A stretch of 64,000 nt of DNA from Rubrobacteraceae bacterium (lineage in GTDB: Bacteria > Actinomycetota > Rubrobacteria > Rubrobacterales > Rubrobacteraceae). Every line of letters begins with the position of its first letter. Positions within the stretch are counted from its first letter, which is position 1. Both the position numbers and the translations under genes were made by a program. Positions 15,672 to 24,162 of this stretch are shown here, piece by piece. The DNA lies in the NCBI GenBank assembly GCA_023511405.1, contig JAIMBO010000003.1:1-64000 (forward strand). The letters are read 5' to 3'. A model generated the notes under the pieces. That model made no database searches. It had not been told where the DNA came from and saw only the letters and a program-made list of their open reading frames with translations.

Positions 15672-16919
15672 ATGCGAAGAGACTCGGAGGCGATCTTGGA
15701 CCACAGAGCGCGGCTCGTGATCGTGGGGGCAGGCTTCGCGGGGGCCTCGTTGGTACGCAACCTCCCCGCCGCGCTGCGTCGTCCGGGCGCCACCCTGCTC
15801 ATCGACAGGGCGGAGCGCCACCCTTTCATCCCGCTCGTCCACGAGGTGGTCTCGGGCAGGGTGCACCCGGAGAGCCTGCTCTCACCCCTGGAGCCGCTCT
15901 GCCGGGGGCGCTGCGGCTTCCTGCGGGCGGAAGTGGAAGGGGTAGACCTCGAAAGGCGCACGCTCCACACCTCGGATGGGCGGAGCATCGGCTACGAGAC
16001 GCTGGTCCTGACCCCGGGTAGCGTCCCCGCCGCACCTCCAGGACATCTGGAGGGGCACGTCGGGACGTTCTGGTCGCTCGAGGACGCGCTCTGGCTCCGC
16101 GACGAGCTGGCCCGAAGGTGGGAGGACGCCCGCCGGGGCGGTGCCGTACCCCCTTCCGTGGCCATCGTCGGTGGCGGGGCCACCGGCGTCGAGCTCGCCG
16201 CCGAGGTGGCGAGCCTGTTCTCCCACCTGCGAAGGTTGGTCGGGCGCAAGCCGGATCCCCTGCCCAAAGTGCACCTCATCGAGGGCGAGCGCAGGCTCCT
16301 CGGGTGGCTCTCCCCGTACTTCCATTCGGTCGCGGTGGAGGAGCTACAGCGTATGGGCGTGGAGGTCAGGCTCGGGCACTTCGTCGACGAAGCCGACCCG
16401 GAGGGGGTGAGGGCCGGCGGCGAGAAGATCCCGGCCCCGGTGAAGATCTGGACGGCCGGAGTCGAGGCCAGCCCGCTCGTCAGATCACTCCCCGGCGAGC
16501 ACGATCGGTCCGGACGGGTGCGGGTGAGCGGCAACCTCACGCTCCCCCACCACCCGGAGGTCTACGTCCTCGGCGACTCGGCGCTCTGCGAGGCTCCGAA
16601 CCACGGTCCCCTTCCCCCCACGGCCTCCGTCGCCGTTCAGCAGGGCCCCTACGTAGCCCGGGATCTGGGCCGCAGGCAGAGGAGGATCAAACGCCCCCCG
16701 TTCCGCTTCTTCGACCGCGGGTACGTGGTGGGGCTGGGACCCGGCAACGCCGTGGCGGAGGCGCTGGGTATCCGCATGAGAGGACCCGCGGCGCAGGCGC
16801 TCTACCGCAGCATACTCCTGTACTACATGCGCAGCAGGGAGGGCCGGCTGCTCACCCTCTCCGACTGGACCCTCGATCCCGTGCTGGGGAGGCTGGGCTT
16901 TTCATCCTCATCCGCCTGA
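15672..16919 (+). CDS. NADH dehydrogenase type II-like flavoprotein
   Basis: 415 residues. Two Rossmann motifs are visible: FAD-binding VIVGAGFAG at 16-24 and NAD(P)-binding VAIVGGGATGVELAAE near 160. The C-terminal VYVLGDSALCE strand that contacts flavin, and TASVAVQQGPYVARDL, fit NDH-2/sulfide:quinone-like oxidoreductases. The active-site Cys pair of SQR is not seen, so NADH:quinone oxidoreductase is the better guess. Expected on the inner face of the membrane via its C-terminal helices. Convergent with the Fe-S protein, overlapping by 12 bp. Confidence 0.8.
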   Translation: MRRDSEAILDHRARLVIVGAGFAGASLVRNLPAALRRPGATLLIDRAERHPFIPLVHEVVSGRVHPESLLSPLEPLCRGRCGFLRAEVEGVDLERRTLHTSDGRSIGYETLVLTPGSVPAAPPGHLEGHVGTFWSLEDALWLRDELARRWEDARRGGAVPPSVAIVGGGATGVELAAEVASLFSHLRRLVGRKPDPLPKVHLIEGERRLLGWLSPYFHSVAVEELQRMGVEVRLGHFVDEADPEGVRAGGEKIPAPVKIWTAGVEASPLVRSLPGEHDRSGRVRVSGNLTLPHHPEVYVLGDSALCEAPNHGPLPPTASVAVQQGPYVARDLGRRQRRIKRPPFRFFDRGYVVGLGPGNAVAEALGIRMRGPAAQALYRSILLYYMRSREGRLLTLSDWTLDPVLGRLGFSSSSA

Positions 16920-17171
16920 GAGATGCCTCTCGGCTATCTCGGGCACGTCCTCCGGACGGACGCGGGTGTACCACACGTCGTCCGGGAAGACGAAGACGAC
17001 AGGCCCCTCGTGGTGCCGCCGGGTGCAGACGTTGGGGAGCACCACCGAAGGCGAGAGTCCCCGGCGCCTCGCCTCTTCCCTGAGGAGGCCCAGGATCTCG
17101 CCGCCCCCTTTCGAGCCGCACCGGCCCTCTCCCTCGTTGGCGCAGACGAATATCTGGCAGAACCTCGCCAC
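16908..17171 (-). CDS. Thioredoxin-fold [2Fe-2S] ferredoxin-like protein
   Basis: 87 residues of the (2Fe-2S) thioredoxin-like ferredoxin family (NuoE/HoxF-N-terminal relatives). FVCANEGEGRCGSKGG provides Cys10 and Cys18. The second ligand pair, normally CxxxC in a CLxRCxxGP motif, reads VCTRRHHEGP: the third Cys is kept, but the fourth ligand position is His. The downstream VVFVFPDDVWYTRVRPEDV is typical of the family, so the alignment is secure. Its role is probably electron transfer; neighbours are NDH-2-like oxidoreductase and malic enzyme. Starts 28 nt after the malic enzyme stop. Confidence 0.75.
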   Translation of the reverse strand: MARFCQIFVCANEGEGRCGSKGGGEILGLLREEARRRGLSPSVVLPNVCTRRHHEGPVVFVFPDDVWYTRVRPEDVPEIAERHLSGG

Positions 17172-17199
17172 ACCGAGATTTTAAGCCCGCCGGAAGAAC

Positions 17200-18645
17200 T
17201 CAGAAGCCCGAAGAAGTGATCCCCACCTCGTTCCTGTCCTCGACCTTGCGCGCCATGCCGCTCCTCTGGGCCGCCTCGGCCACCGCCTCGGCCACCGCCG
17301 GCGCCACCCGCTCGTCGAAGACGGAGGGGATTATGTAGTCCTCCGAGAGCTGGTCTTCGGAGATCACCCCGGCTATAGCCCGGGCCGCGGCCAGCTTCAT
17401 CTCCTCGTCGATGCCGCGCGCCCGCACGTCGAGCGCCCCCCGGAAGATGCCCGGGAAGCAGAGGACGTTGTTGATCTGGTTCGGGTAATCGCTCCTGCCG
17501 GTGGCGACGATCCTGGCGTGTCCGGCGGCCTCCTCGGGCCTTATCTCCGGGTCAGGGTTGGCCATCGCGAAGACGATAGGATCCCGCGCCATCTTCTTCA
17601 CGTGCTCCACCTTCAACACGCCGGGCGCCGAGAGCCCGAGGAAGACGTCCGCCCCCTCCATGGCGTCCGCGAGCGTGCCCCTGAGACCCTCGGGGTTGGT
17701 GTTCTCCGCGAACCAGCCCTTGGAGGTGTCGAGTCCCTCACGCCCCCTGTATATGATGCCTCTGCGGTCGCAGCCGATGATGTTCCTCGTGCCCGCCGCC
17801 AAGAGCATCTTCGCGCACGCCACCCCCGCGGCCCCGACGCCGTTCACGACGACCTTGATGTCTTCCATCTCCTTGCCGACTATCTTCAGGGCGTTGATCA
17901 GCGCGGCGAGCGTCACCACCGCCGTCCCGTGCTGATCGTCGTGGAAGACCGGGATCTCGAGCTCCCGTTTGAGGCGCTCCTCGATCTCGAAGCACCGCGG
18001 CGCGGAGATGTCCTCCAGGTTTATCCCGCCGAAGGTGGGGGCGATGTTCCTGACGACGGAGACGATCTCGTCCGGGTCTTTGGTGTCCAGACAGATCGGG
18101 AAGGCGTCCACGTCTGCGAAGGTCTTGAAGAGCATCGCCTTCCCCTCCATCACCGGCATCGCCGCCTCGGGTCCTATGTCCCCGAGCCCCAGAACGGCCG
18201 TCCCGTCGGTCACCACCGCGACCGTGTTGCGCTTTATCGTCAGGTTGAAGGCACGTTCGGGGTCCTCTGCTATCGCCCGGCACACCCTCGCCACCCCGGG
18301 CGTGTACGCCATCGAGAGGTCGTCGCGGGTGGCGAGCTGGCGCTTGGGCGTGACCTCTATCTTGCCGCCGAGGTGGATGAGGAAGGTCCTGTCCGAGACG
18401 TTCACGATCTCCACTTCCGGCAGCCCTTCTATGGCCTGGATGATCCTGCGTCCGTGCTCGGAGTCGCGGGCGTTGACCGTTACGTCCCGGATGGAGCGCT
18501 TCTGCCCCATCCTGACGATGTCCACCGCCCCGACTATCCCCCCGGCCTCGCCTATGGCGGTCATGATCTGGCCCAGGGCCCCCGCCCGGTGCGGGTATTC
18601 GACCCTTATCGTGAGGCTGTAGCTGGCGCTCGGTATGGCCTCCAT
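17200..18645 (-). CDS. NAD(P)-dependent malic enzyme with ACT domain
   Basis: Oxidative decarboxylation of malate to pyruvate. 481 residues from ATG 18643-18645, with AAAAGGGGGTG upstream; a GTG two codons earlier is possible. Residues 1-80 form an ACT domain (LTIRVEYPHRAGALGQIMTA), a regulatory amino-acid-sensing module. The catalytic part has MAYTPGVARVCRAI, GDIGPEAAMPVMEGK, VFHDDQHGTAVV and the dinucleotide motif GVGAAGVACAKML. The ACT-malic fusion is known in Actinobacteria and Firmicutes. Confidence 0.92.
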   Translation of the reverse strand: MEAIPSASYSLTIRVEYPHRAGALGQIMTAIGEAGGIVGAVDIVRMGQKRSIRDVTVNARDSEHGRRIIQAIEGLPEVEIVNVSDRTFLIHLGGKIEVTPKRQLATRDDLSMAYTPGVARVCRAIAEDPERAFNLTIKRNTVAVVTDGTAVLGLGDIGPEAAMPVMEGKAMLFKTFADVDAFPICLDTKDPDEIVSVVRNIAPTFGGINLEDISAPRCFEIEERLKRELEIPVFHDDQHGTAVVTLAALINALKIVGKEMEDIKVVVNGVGAAGVACAKMLLAAGTRNIIGCDRRGIIYRGREGLDTSKGWFAENTNPEGLRGTLADAMEGADVFLGLSAPGVLKVEHVKKMARDPIVFAMANPDPEIRPEEAAGHARIVATGRSDYPNQINNVLCFPGIFRGALDVRARGIDEEMKLAAARAIAGVISEDQLSEDYIIPSVFDERVAPAVAEAVAEAAQRSGMARKVEDRNEVGITSSGF

Positions 18646-18714
18646 GAACACCCCCTTTTCTCCGATTCCCTCGAGTTGATCCCTTTATCTTCGCACACCG
18701 CCTCCCCCGCCGAC

Positions 18715-19188
18715 CTACACCGGCAGGTAGCCGGCCTCGGGGGGAAGATCCTTACCGGGCAAGGCCTCACGCCGGGCCAGAAACCACCTCCCGAGCGGCG
18801 TGCGCCCGCCGGCCTCCTCCGCGGCCTTCTCGAGCCCGGCCCGGAGCTCGTGCAGGATCGGCGGTCGCTCCCCGTAGGAGACGACCTCGAGCTCCGCGGC
18901 GAGCGCGGCGTCGATGAAATCCCCCCACGCAGAGGATGCCGCCTCGTCCTCGGGCTCCGGTGGGGAGGCGAAGGCCCGCCTTATCTCCTCCGGAAGCGGG
19001 GCCCGGGAGATGATCTCCACCCGCTCCGGCAGCTCGGGACGGCCGGAACGTTCCAGGTATGCCCTCGCCCGGATCAACAACATCCGCGAGGGCAGGGTGT
19101 GCTTCTGCCAGGACTCCCCCACGGCCTCCCAGTTCACGAACGATCCCCCGTAGAGGGCCTCGAGATCCACCGCGAACACCTCCCGCAT
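18715..19188 (-). CDS. Hypothetical protein, divergent from 19246
   Basis: 157 residues from ATG 19186-19188; a longer in-frame extension to 19500 overlaps the divergent gene and is unlikely. Soluble and helix-rich, beginning REVFAVDLEALYGG, with GDFIDAALAAELEVVSYGERP in the middle. Acidic stretch PPEPEDEAASSAWG separates two halves. No family recognised. A downstream internal GTG (19170s) with GGGAGG could also serve as start. Confidence 0.55.
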   Translation of the reverse strand: MREVFAVDLEALYGGSFVNWEAVGESWQKHTLPSRMLLIRARAYLERSGRPELPERVEIISRAPLPEEIRRAFASPPEPEDEAASSAWGDFIDAALAAELEVVSYGERPPILHELRAGLEKAAEEAGGRTPLGRWFLARREALPGKDLPPEAGYLPV

Positions 19189-19233
19189 ACTCTCTTCGGG
19201 ACCTAGTTTAGCCCGAAGATCGCCCGCAGATGC

Positions 19234-19239
19234 TAGTAT
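19234..19239 (+). promoter_or_regulatory. -10 box, probable leaderless start for the 19246 gene
   Basis: TAGTAT ends 6 nt before ATG 19246 and no ribosome site fits between, so a leaderless transcript is likely. Confidence 0.5.
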
Positions 19240-19245
19240 CTGCGC

Positions 19246-19551
19246 ATGGCTACCCTGATCTGCACCGCAAAAAGGGTGGGTGACCTCGAGAGCCGGACCG
19301 AGGAGTACGAGCTCGCCTTCGCCGTGGACGGCTCCTCCAAACAGGAGCTCCGGATAAGGTACCAGGCGGCGCGAGCCTACGAGATAAACGCGGCGCTGGA
19401 CGCAGCGGTCGAGAAGGCCCGGCGCGCGATCTCCGAGGCCGGATCGGAGGCCCGCCCCACCGACGAGGCCCTCTCCCAGCTCGCCTGGCGCACCCTGCAA
19501 TCCGCCAAGTACGAGCGGGGAGAAGAGAAGCGCAACACGCTGGAGCTCTGA
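19246..19551 (+). CDS. Small hypothetical protein
   Basis: 101 residues: a short N-terminal beta-strand region (TLICTAKRVGDLE) and then predominantly charged helix (DAAVEKARRAISEAGSEARP). No family recognised. Its -10 box lies only 6 nt upstream, pointing to a leaderless mRNA. It ends 7 nt from the convergent hisA stop. Confidence 0.55.
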   Translation: MATLICTAKRVGDLESRTEEYELAFAVDGSSKQELRIRYQAARAYEINAALDAAVEKARRAISEAGSEARPTDEALSQLAWRTLQSAKYERGEEKRNTLEL

Positions 19552-19558
19552 GCCCCTC

Positions 19559-20290
19559 CTACGGCCGGTCCGCGGCCTCCAGAAGCTCCTCCAGCGTGAC
19601 CTTACCCTCGTAGAGCGCGGTCCCGACCACAGCCCCGATCACCCCCGGCGTGCGCGCGAGCGCCTCCACGTCCTCCCTGCCGCGCACCCCGCCGCTCGCT
19701 ATGGTCGGTATGATCCCCGCCACCTCCGCCGTCTCCTCGAGCGACGCCCCCGCGCCCATCCCGTCGCGCTCGATGTCGGTGAAGAGCACCGAGGCGACCC
19801 CTTCCGCAGCGAGCTCCGCCGCGAGCTCTCTCACCCCCACCCCGCTCTCCTGGAGCCAGCCGTGGGTCGCGACGACGCCACCGCGCGCATCCACGGCGAC
19901 GACGAGCGCGTTCCCCAACTCGTCCAGCAGCCGCAGCCGTAGCCCCCTGTCCTCCACCGCCGCCGTCCCGACCACGACCCTCTCCGCCCCGGCCTCCCGC
20001 ACGGCCCGCGCATCTTCGAGGGTGCGGATGCCCCCGCCGACCTGTAGCGGCACTTCGACCGCGCGGGCGATCTTTCGGATGATGTCGAGCTGCGCCGGAC
20101 GACCTCCCCGGGCCCCGTCGAGATCCACGACGTGTATCGCCCGCGCGCCACGCCTCTCCCACTCGCGGGCGCGTGAAGCGGGGTCGGCGTCGTAGGTCCG
20201 CTCGCGCTCGAAGTCGCCCCGCACGAGCCGCACGCAGCGGCCGCCGCGCAGGTCTATCGCGGGGAATACGGTGAACGTGCCGCCTTCCAC
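19559..20290 (-). CDS. hisA: ProFAR isomerase (1-(5-phosphoribosyl)-ATP pathway)
   Basis: (beta/alpha)8 isomerase of histidine synthesis, 243 residues, normal length. FPAIDLRGGRCVRLVRGDF carries the catalytic Asp; the phosphate loops VGGGIRTLEDARA and IASGGVRG mark both halves of the barrel; FTDIERDGMGAG holds the second acid. GTG start. Last gene of the his cluster; hisF does not follow, which is unusual because hisA-hisF are normally adjacent. Starts 9 nt after the uppP stop. Confidence 0.94.
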   Translation of the reverse strand: MEGGTFTVFPAIDLRGGRCVRLVRGDFERERTYDADPASRAREWERRGARAIHVVDLDGARGGRPAQLDIIRKIARAVEVPLQVGGGIRTLEDARAVREAGAERVVVGTAAVEDRGLRLRLLDELGNALVVAVDARGGVVATHGWLQESGVGVRELAAELAAEGVASVLFTDIERDGMGAGASLEETAEVAGIIPTIASGGVRGREDVEALARTPGVIGAVVGTALYEGKVTLEELLEAADRP

Positions 20291-20299
20291 GCCTCTACT

Positions 20300-21139
20300 C
20301 TACCGCAGCCCGAGCACGACCGCCGCGACGAGCCCCGCCGCGATGCAGTAGTACCCGAACGGCCCGAGGGCCTCTATCTCCCGTCTCTTGAACAGGTACA
20401 TGAGGGCCGCCGTAGAGAGGTAGGCCGCGATCCCCGCCACCACCCCGCCGAAGAGCGCCACCTCGAGCGTGTGGGCGGTGCCGTAGCGGACGAGCTTCGG
20501 CACCTCCAGGACCCCGGCGGCAAGGATTATCGGGGTGGCGAGCAGGAAGGAGAAACGCGCCGCGACCTCCGCCTTGAGCCCGGAGGCCATCCCTCCGACC
20601 ACCGTCACACCCGAGCGCGAGATGCCGGGTATGAGCGCCAGGACCTGCGAGGTTCCGACCGCCACGGCCTGCCAGAACGAGAGCTGGGAGGCTCCCTCCT
20701 TGATCCGCTTGCGCCTGATCCTCTCCCCGGCGAGGAGGAAGATCCCGTTGAAGACGAGGACTATCGCCGCGAGCATCGGACGGCCGAAGTTGGCCGAGAG
20801 CCCCTTCTCGAAGAGAAGCCCGACGAGACCGGCGGGTATGGTCCCCACGATCACGAGCCACGCGAGCCGCCCGTCCTCGTTGCCCCTGAGACTGCGCTCT
20901 GATAGCGAGAGGAAGAACCCCCGAATGATCGCCCACCACTCCCGCCGGAAGAACGCGAAGAGCGCGGCGGCGGTCCCGAGATGCAATACAACGAAAAACG
21001 GCAGAAAGGTGGGGCTCTCCTGATTCACGTCCCAGCCGAGCAGCGAGGGAAGTATCACCCCGTGCCCCAGGCTCGAGACCGGCAGTATCTCCGTCGCCCC
21101 CTGCAACAGCGCCAGAACGAACGCTTCCCAGATGCTCAA
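20300..21139 (-). CDS. uppP: Undecaprenyl-diphosphatase
   Basis: Recycles undecaprenyl diphosphate for cell-wall synthesis and gives bacitracin resistance. 279 residues with about seven to eight membrane spans. Two hallmark motifs are present: LLQGATEILPVSSLGHG (catalytic Glu and Ser/His loop) and PGISRSGVTV. Sits between hisH and hisA on the same strand, 9 nt from hisA and about 100 bp after hisH, so it interrupts the his cluster. Its TTG start follows AAAGGAATGAGG. Confidence 0.92.
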   Translation of the reverse strand: MSIWEAFVLALLQGATEILPVSSLGHGVILPSLLGWDVNQESPTFLPFFVVLHLGTAAALFAFFRREWWAIIRGFFLSLSERSLRGNEDGRLAWLVIVGTIPAGLVGLLFEKGLSANFGRPMLAAIVLVFNGIFLLAGERIRRKRIKEGASQLSFWQAVAVGTSQVLALIPGISRSGVTVVGGMASGLKAEVAARFSFLLATPIILAAGVLEVPKLVRYGTAHTLEVALFGGVVAGIAAYLSTAALMYLFKRREIEALGPFGYYCIAAGLVAAVVLGLR

Positions 21140-21242
21140 AAGTCCTCATTCCTTTCGATCCGACCCGCCCAAGCAGCCGCAAGGATAAACCAGCCGTACC
21201 CGCCCGTGATGGGCCGGAAGGGGGATCTTACGCAGGGTTAAC

Positions 21243-21884
21243 CTATCTTTTACCTTCGTTTAACTCGCTGGCCCAGCGCAGGAAGTTCTCGTAGAGAGCG
21301 AGCCCGGCCCGGCTGGACTTCTCCGGGTGGAACTGCACCGCTACCAGGCTGCTCCGCGCCACGGCGGCGCAGAAGGGACCACCGTATTCGCTCTCCCCGA
21401 GCAGATCCTCCCCCCTGTCCGGCACCGGGTAGTAGGAGTGGACGAAGTAGAAGAACTCCCCGTCGAGGCCCTCGAGCACGGGATGCTCCCGGACCACCGA
21501 GAGGGTGTTCCAGCCCATGTGCGGCACCCTGAGATCCTCGCCGCGGAACCTGACCACCCGCCCGGGCAGGATCCCGAGTCCCTCCACCCCCGGTGACTCC
21601 TCGGAGGTCTCGAAGAGGACCTGAAGCCCGACGCACACCCCGAGAAATGGCTTCCCGGAGCGGTACGCCTCCCGGCACGCCGCATCGAGCTTCCGTTCGC
21701 GCAGCTTCCTGACGCAGTCCCCGAACGCCCCCACGCCCGGCAGGACCACCGCCTCGGCGGCGAGGAACCGCTCCGGGTCCGGGGTGAGCTCCACCCGAGC
21801 GCCCACCTTCTCCAGCGCCCTCCTCACCGATAGGGTGTTCCCCGCGTCGTAGTCGGCTACCGCGACCCTCATCCCCTCAGCCAC
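21243..21884 (-). CDS. hisH: Imidazole glycerol phosphate synthase, glutamine amidotransferase subunit
   Basis: Class I amidotransferase delivering ammonia to HisF. 213 residues. DYDAGNTLSVRRAL at the N-terminus, the nucleophile in LGVCVGLQVLFE (Cys), and the His-x-Glu pair in VQFHPEKSS complete the triad. Overlaps the HAD gene by 8 bp. Start GTG 21882-21884, with an internal ATG at 21872 also possible. Its partner HisF is not in the window. Confidence 0.94.
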   Translation of the reverse strand: MAEGMRVAVADYDAGNTLSVRRALEKVGARVELTPDPERFLAAEAVVLPGVGAFGDCVRKLRERKLDAACREAYRSGKPFLGVCVGLQVLFETSEESPGVEGLGILPGRVVRFRGEDLRVPHMGWNTLSVVREHPVLEGLDGEFFYFVHSYYPVPDRGEDLLGESEYGGPFCAAVARSSLVAVQFHPEKSSRAGLALYENFLRWASELNEGKR

Positions 21885-22500
21885 CGGCCCTTACCCCGCT
21901 CTCCAGGATCCCGAGGCGGGCGAGCTCCTCCGCGAGCATTTCGGGGTCCCGGAAGACGACCCCGTAAAAACCCAGGGAACGCGCGGCCGCGACGTTCTCC
22001 TCCACGTCGTCGACGAAGAGCGTGCTCCGAGGATCCAGGCGGCACCGCTCGACGAGCCGCCGGTAGATCTCGTGGTCCGGCTTGGCGACCTTCTCCTCGC
22101 CGGAGACCACGATCTCCTCGAACCACCCGAGAAATCCGTACCTCTTACGGGCGATCGCGAACGTCTCCGAGGACCAGTTGGTCAGCGCGTAGAGCGGCAC
22201 GCCCCGCCCGCGCAGCCTCCCGAGGAGCTCCACGCTCCCGGCGATGGGCCCGCCGAGCATCTCGCCCCACCGGCTGTGGTACGCCTCTATCTCCCGGGCG
22301 TAGCGCGGATGCCTCGCGCGCAGCTCCGCGACGGCCTCCTCGAACGGCCGTCCCAGGTCGAGCTGCCGGTTCCACCGCGGCGAGCACACCTCAGAGAGGA
22401 AACGCTCCATCTCCTCCTCGTCGGAGAAGAGCTTGCGGTAGAGGTAGCGCGGGTCCCAGTCGACGAGGACGCCCCCGAGGTCGAAGACCACGCTCCTCAA
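21877..22500 (-). CDS. HAD-superfamily phosphatase inside the his cluster
   Basis: 207 residues with the four HAD motifs: VFDLGGVLVDWD (motif I, DxG-type nucleophile), LTNWSS (motif II), the Lys in EEKVAKPD (motif III), and FVDDVEENV (motif IV). The alpha-helical cap after motif I resembles YihX/haloacid-dehalogenase type proteins. Overlap with hisB (4 bp) and hisH (8 bp) suggests a histidine-pathway role, possibly histidinol-phosphate phosphatase, an activity otherwise missing from the window; this is inference from position only. Confidence 0.8.
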   Translation of the reverse strand: MRSVVFDLGGVLVDWDPRYLYRKLFSDEEEMERFLSEVCSPRWNRQLDLGRPFEEAVAELRARHPRYAREIEAYHSRWGEMLGGPIAGSVELLGRLRGRGVPLYALTNWSSETFAIARKRYGFLGWFEEIVVSGEEKVAKPDHEIYRRLVERCRLDPRSTLFVDDVEENVAAARSLGFYGVVFRDPEMLAEELARLGILESGVRAGG

Positions 22501-23081
22501 TCGATCACCCCCTTCGTCGAGGCGCTGCCCGAGGTACGGCGGGCGGCCGCGGCCCTCAGGGCGAGCGCGAGGGCCTTCACCCCCGACTCGACCTTGTGGT
22601 GGGCGTTCTCCCCGTAGTGACAGTTGAGGTGCAGCGTGAACCGCCCGTACTGGGTGAACGCCCGCAAGAATTCCGGGAAGAGCTCTGTATCGAACGTCCC
22701 GATCTTCTCGGGCATCCCCCCCAGGTTGCAGGTGAGGTGGCTCCGGCCGCCGAGGTCCACGACCGCCGTGGAGAGCGCCTCGATGAGGGGCGCAGAGGCG
22801 TCGGCGAAGCGCACCAGACCCGACCGGTCACCGAGAGCCTCATCGAGAGCCCGCCCCAGGACCAGCCCGGTGTCCTCGACGGTGTGGTGGTCGTCCACCC
22901 ACGTGTCGCCCTCTGCCTCCACCTCGAGATCCATCCCGGAGTGGTGCGCCAGCAGGTGCAACAGGTGGTCGAAGAACCCCACGCCCGTGGAGATCTCCGC
23001 CCGCCCCTCCCCGTCGAGCTCCAGCCTCACCCGTACGAACGTCTCGCCCGTCTTGCGCTCCACGCTCCCGCTGCGCCCCAT
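22497..23081 (-). CDS. hisB: Imidazoleglycerol-phosphate dehydratase
   Basis: 194 residues, single-domain form without the N-terminal phosphatase of enteric HisB. GFFDHLLHLLAHHSGMDL, DDHHTVEDTG and NCHYGENAHHKVES provide the conserved His/Glu metal ligands. ATG 23079-23081 follows AGAAGGAG; another ATG directly precedes it and a longer frame to 23111 lacks a ribosome site. The first visible gene of the hisB-HAD-hisH string, separated from hisD and its upstream genes by the decayed HTH/ClpN pair. Confidence 0.94.
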   Translation of the reverse strand: MGRSGSVERKTGETFVRVRLELDGEGRAEISTGVGFFDHLLHLLAHHSGMDLEVEAEGDTWVDDHHTVEDTGLVLGRALDEALGDRSGLVRFADASAPLIEALSTAVVDLGGRSHLTCNLGGMPEKIGTFDTELFPEFLRAFTQYGRFTLHLNCHYGENAHHKVESGVKALALALRAAAARRTSGSASTKGVID

Positions 23082-23156
23082 CATGCTCCTTCTGCTCTCT
23101 GGCCTGCGCAAAGAGGCATTTTAGCCGACCGATCCGAAACCAATCGTCAACCAATG

Positions 23157-23339
23157 TTGACACATGAACGAAAGCAGGAAGACGCAGGTTGGTGGACCGC
23201 AGGACCCGCGGGGTGGTCGTGGGCGCAGATCGCCGAGGTCCTGGGCGTGAGCAGGCAGGCGGTGCACAAGAAGCACGCGAGAAGGATAAAGGAGAAGTAC
23301 CCCGGAGATTTGCCGGTGAGGAAGGGAAGAGAGGCGTGA
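23157..23339 (+). pseudogene. Remnant of HTH protein that accompanies Clp-N proteins
   Basis: From TTG 23157 a 60-codon frame contains GWSWAQIAEVLGVSRQAVHKKHARRI, a clear helix-turn-helix of the kind found next to stand-alone Clp N-domain proteins in Actinobacteria. The N-terminal helix expected before the HTH is replaced by an unrelated-looking WWTAGPAG stretch, suggesting truncation. The stop overlaps the ATG of the following ClpN remnant (TGATG), preserving the ancestral gene coupling. Confidence 0.5.
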
Positions 23340-23734
23340 TGTTCACGCGTTTGACCGACAAATCCCGCGGGGCCGTGGAGGCCGCTGGGGGTGACGCTCG
23401 AAGCCGCGCGGGAAGAGTCCGAGGCGATGCTCTCCGAGGCGCTCTCTTCGGTCGGGATCCCCCTCGAAGACATCCGCCAGCAGGCCGGCGACGCCTTCGA
23501 GATGCGCATCCCGGAAGGCAGCCGCTCCCGTTCTCACCCCGGGCGAAGAATGCCCCGGTCGAGGCGCACAAGGAGATGCGGCGGCTGGGAGACAACTACA
23601 TCGGTACCGAGCACGTTCTTCTGGGAATTCTCGGCGACAGAGACGGGACGGACGTCAGGCTGCTAGCGAGGCTGGACGTCTCGGCTGAGGCGCTGGAGGA
23701 GCGATTGTACGAGGGGCACGGGGCCGAAGGCTAG
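23339..23734 (+). pseudogene. Frameshifted stand-alone Clp N-domain (ClpC R-domain) protein
   Basis: Three frames each hold part of one protein: MFTRLTDKSRGAVEAA (from 23339), then GVTLEAAREESEAMLSEALSSVGIP in the next frame, then LPFSPRAKN and RRLGDNYIGTEHVLLGILGD in the third, ending at 23734. The IGTEHLLLGLL segment of the first repeat is missing between the first two pieces, so an internal deletion with frameshift near 23380 is likely, plus a second shift near 23525. Convergent with the acetyltransferase gene, overlapping 4 bp. Confidence 0.75.
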
Positions 23735-24162
23735 AGTTCCATCGCGAAGTGGTAGTGGCGGATCTCCATCCCCTCCCGGAAGTAGAAGCGGTGCGCCCTT
23801 CCCCGCTGCACGCCCGAGTCGAGGTGCAGCTCCCGGCAGCCCTCTCTCCTCGCCTCCTCAGCGAGCCAGCGGAAGAGCATCCGGCCGTAGCCCCGCGAGC
23901 GGGCGTCATCGGCGGCGACGAGGTCGTCCACGTAGAGGTGCCGGCCGGAGATCAGGGACTCCTGCACCCTGAAACCCGCGACGCTCCTGACCTCCCCGTC
24001 CTCCAGGACGGCGGCGAGCCGGTAGCCCTCCTTTCGCATCCTGCGCACCCGCCGCAGATAGTCCTCCGCCGAACCGAGGTGCGGCCGTAGCTGGCGCATC
24101 ACGCCGAAGGTCGCCGCGACCTCTTCGTCGGAGAACATCTCCCTCACCTCGACGGGGCTCAA
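23731..24162 (-). CDS. GNAT family N-acetyltransferase
   Basis: 143 residues. YVDDLVAADDARSRGYGRMLFRWL contains the acetyl-CoA loop (RSRGYG), and the end HRFYFREGMEIRHYHF is the usual GNAT C-terminal strand. Start overlaps the hisD stop by 4 bp, so it is translated with hisD although no his pathway role is known. Substrate unknown. Confidence 0.85.
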   Translation of the reverse strand: MSPVEVREMFSDEEVAATFGVMRQLRPHLGSAEDYLRRVRRMRKEGYRLAAVLEDGEVRSVAGFRVQESLISGRHLYVDDLVAADDARSRGYGRMLFRWLAEEARREGCRELHLDSGVQRGRAHRFYFREGMEIRHYHFAMEL

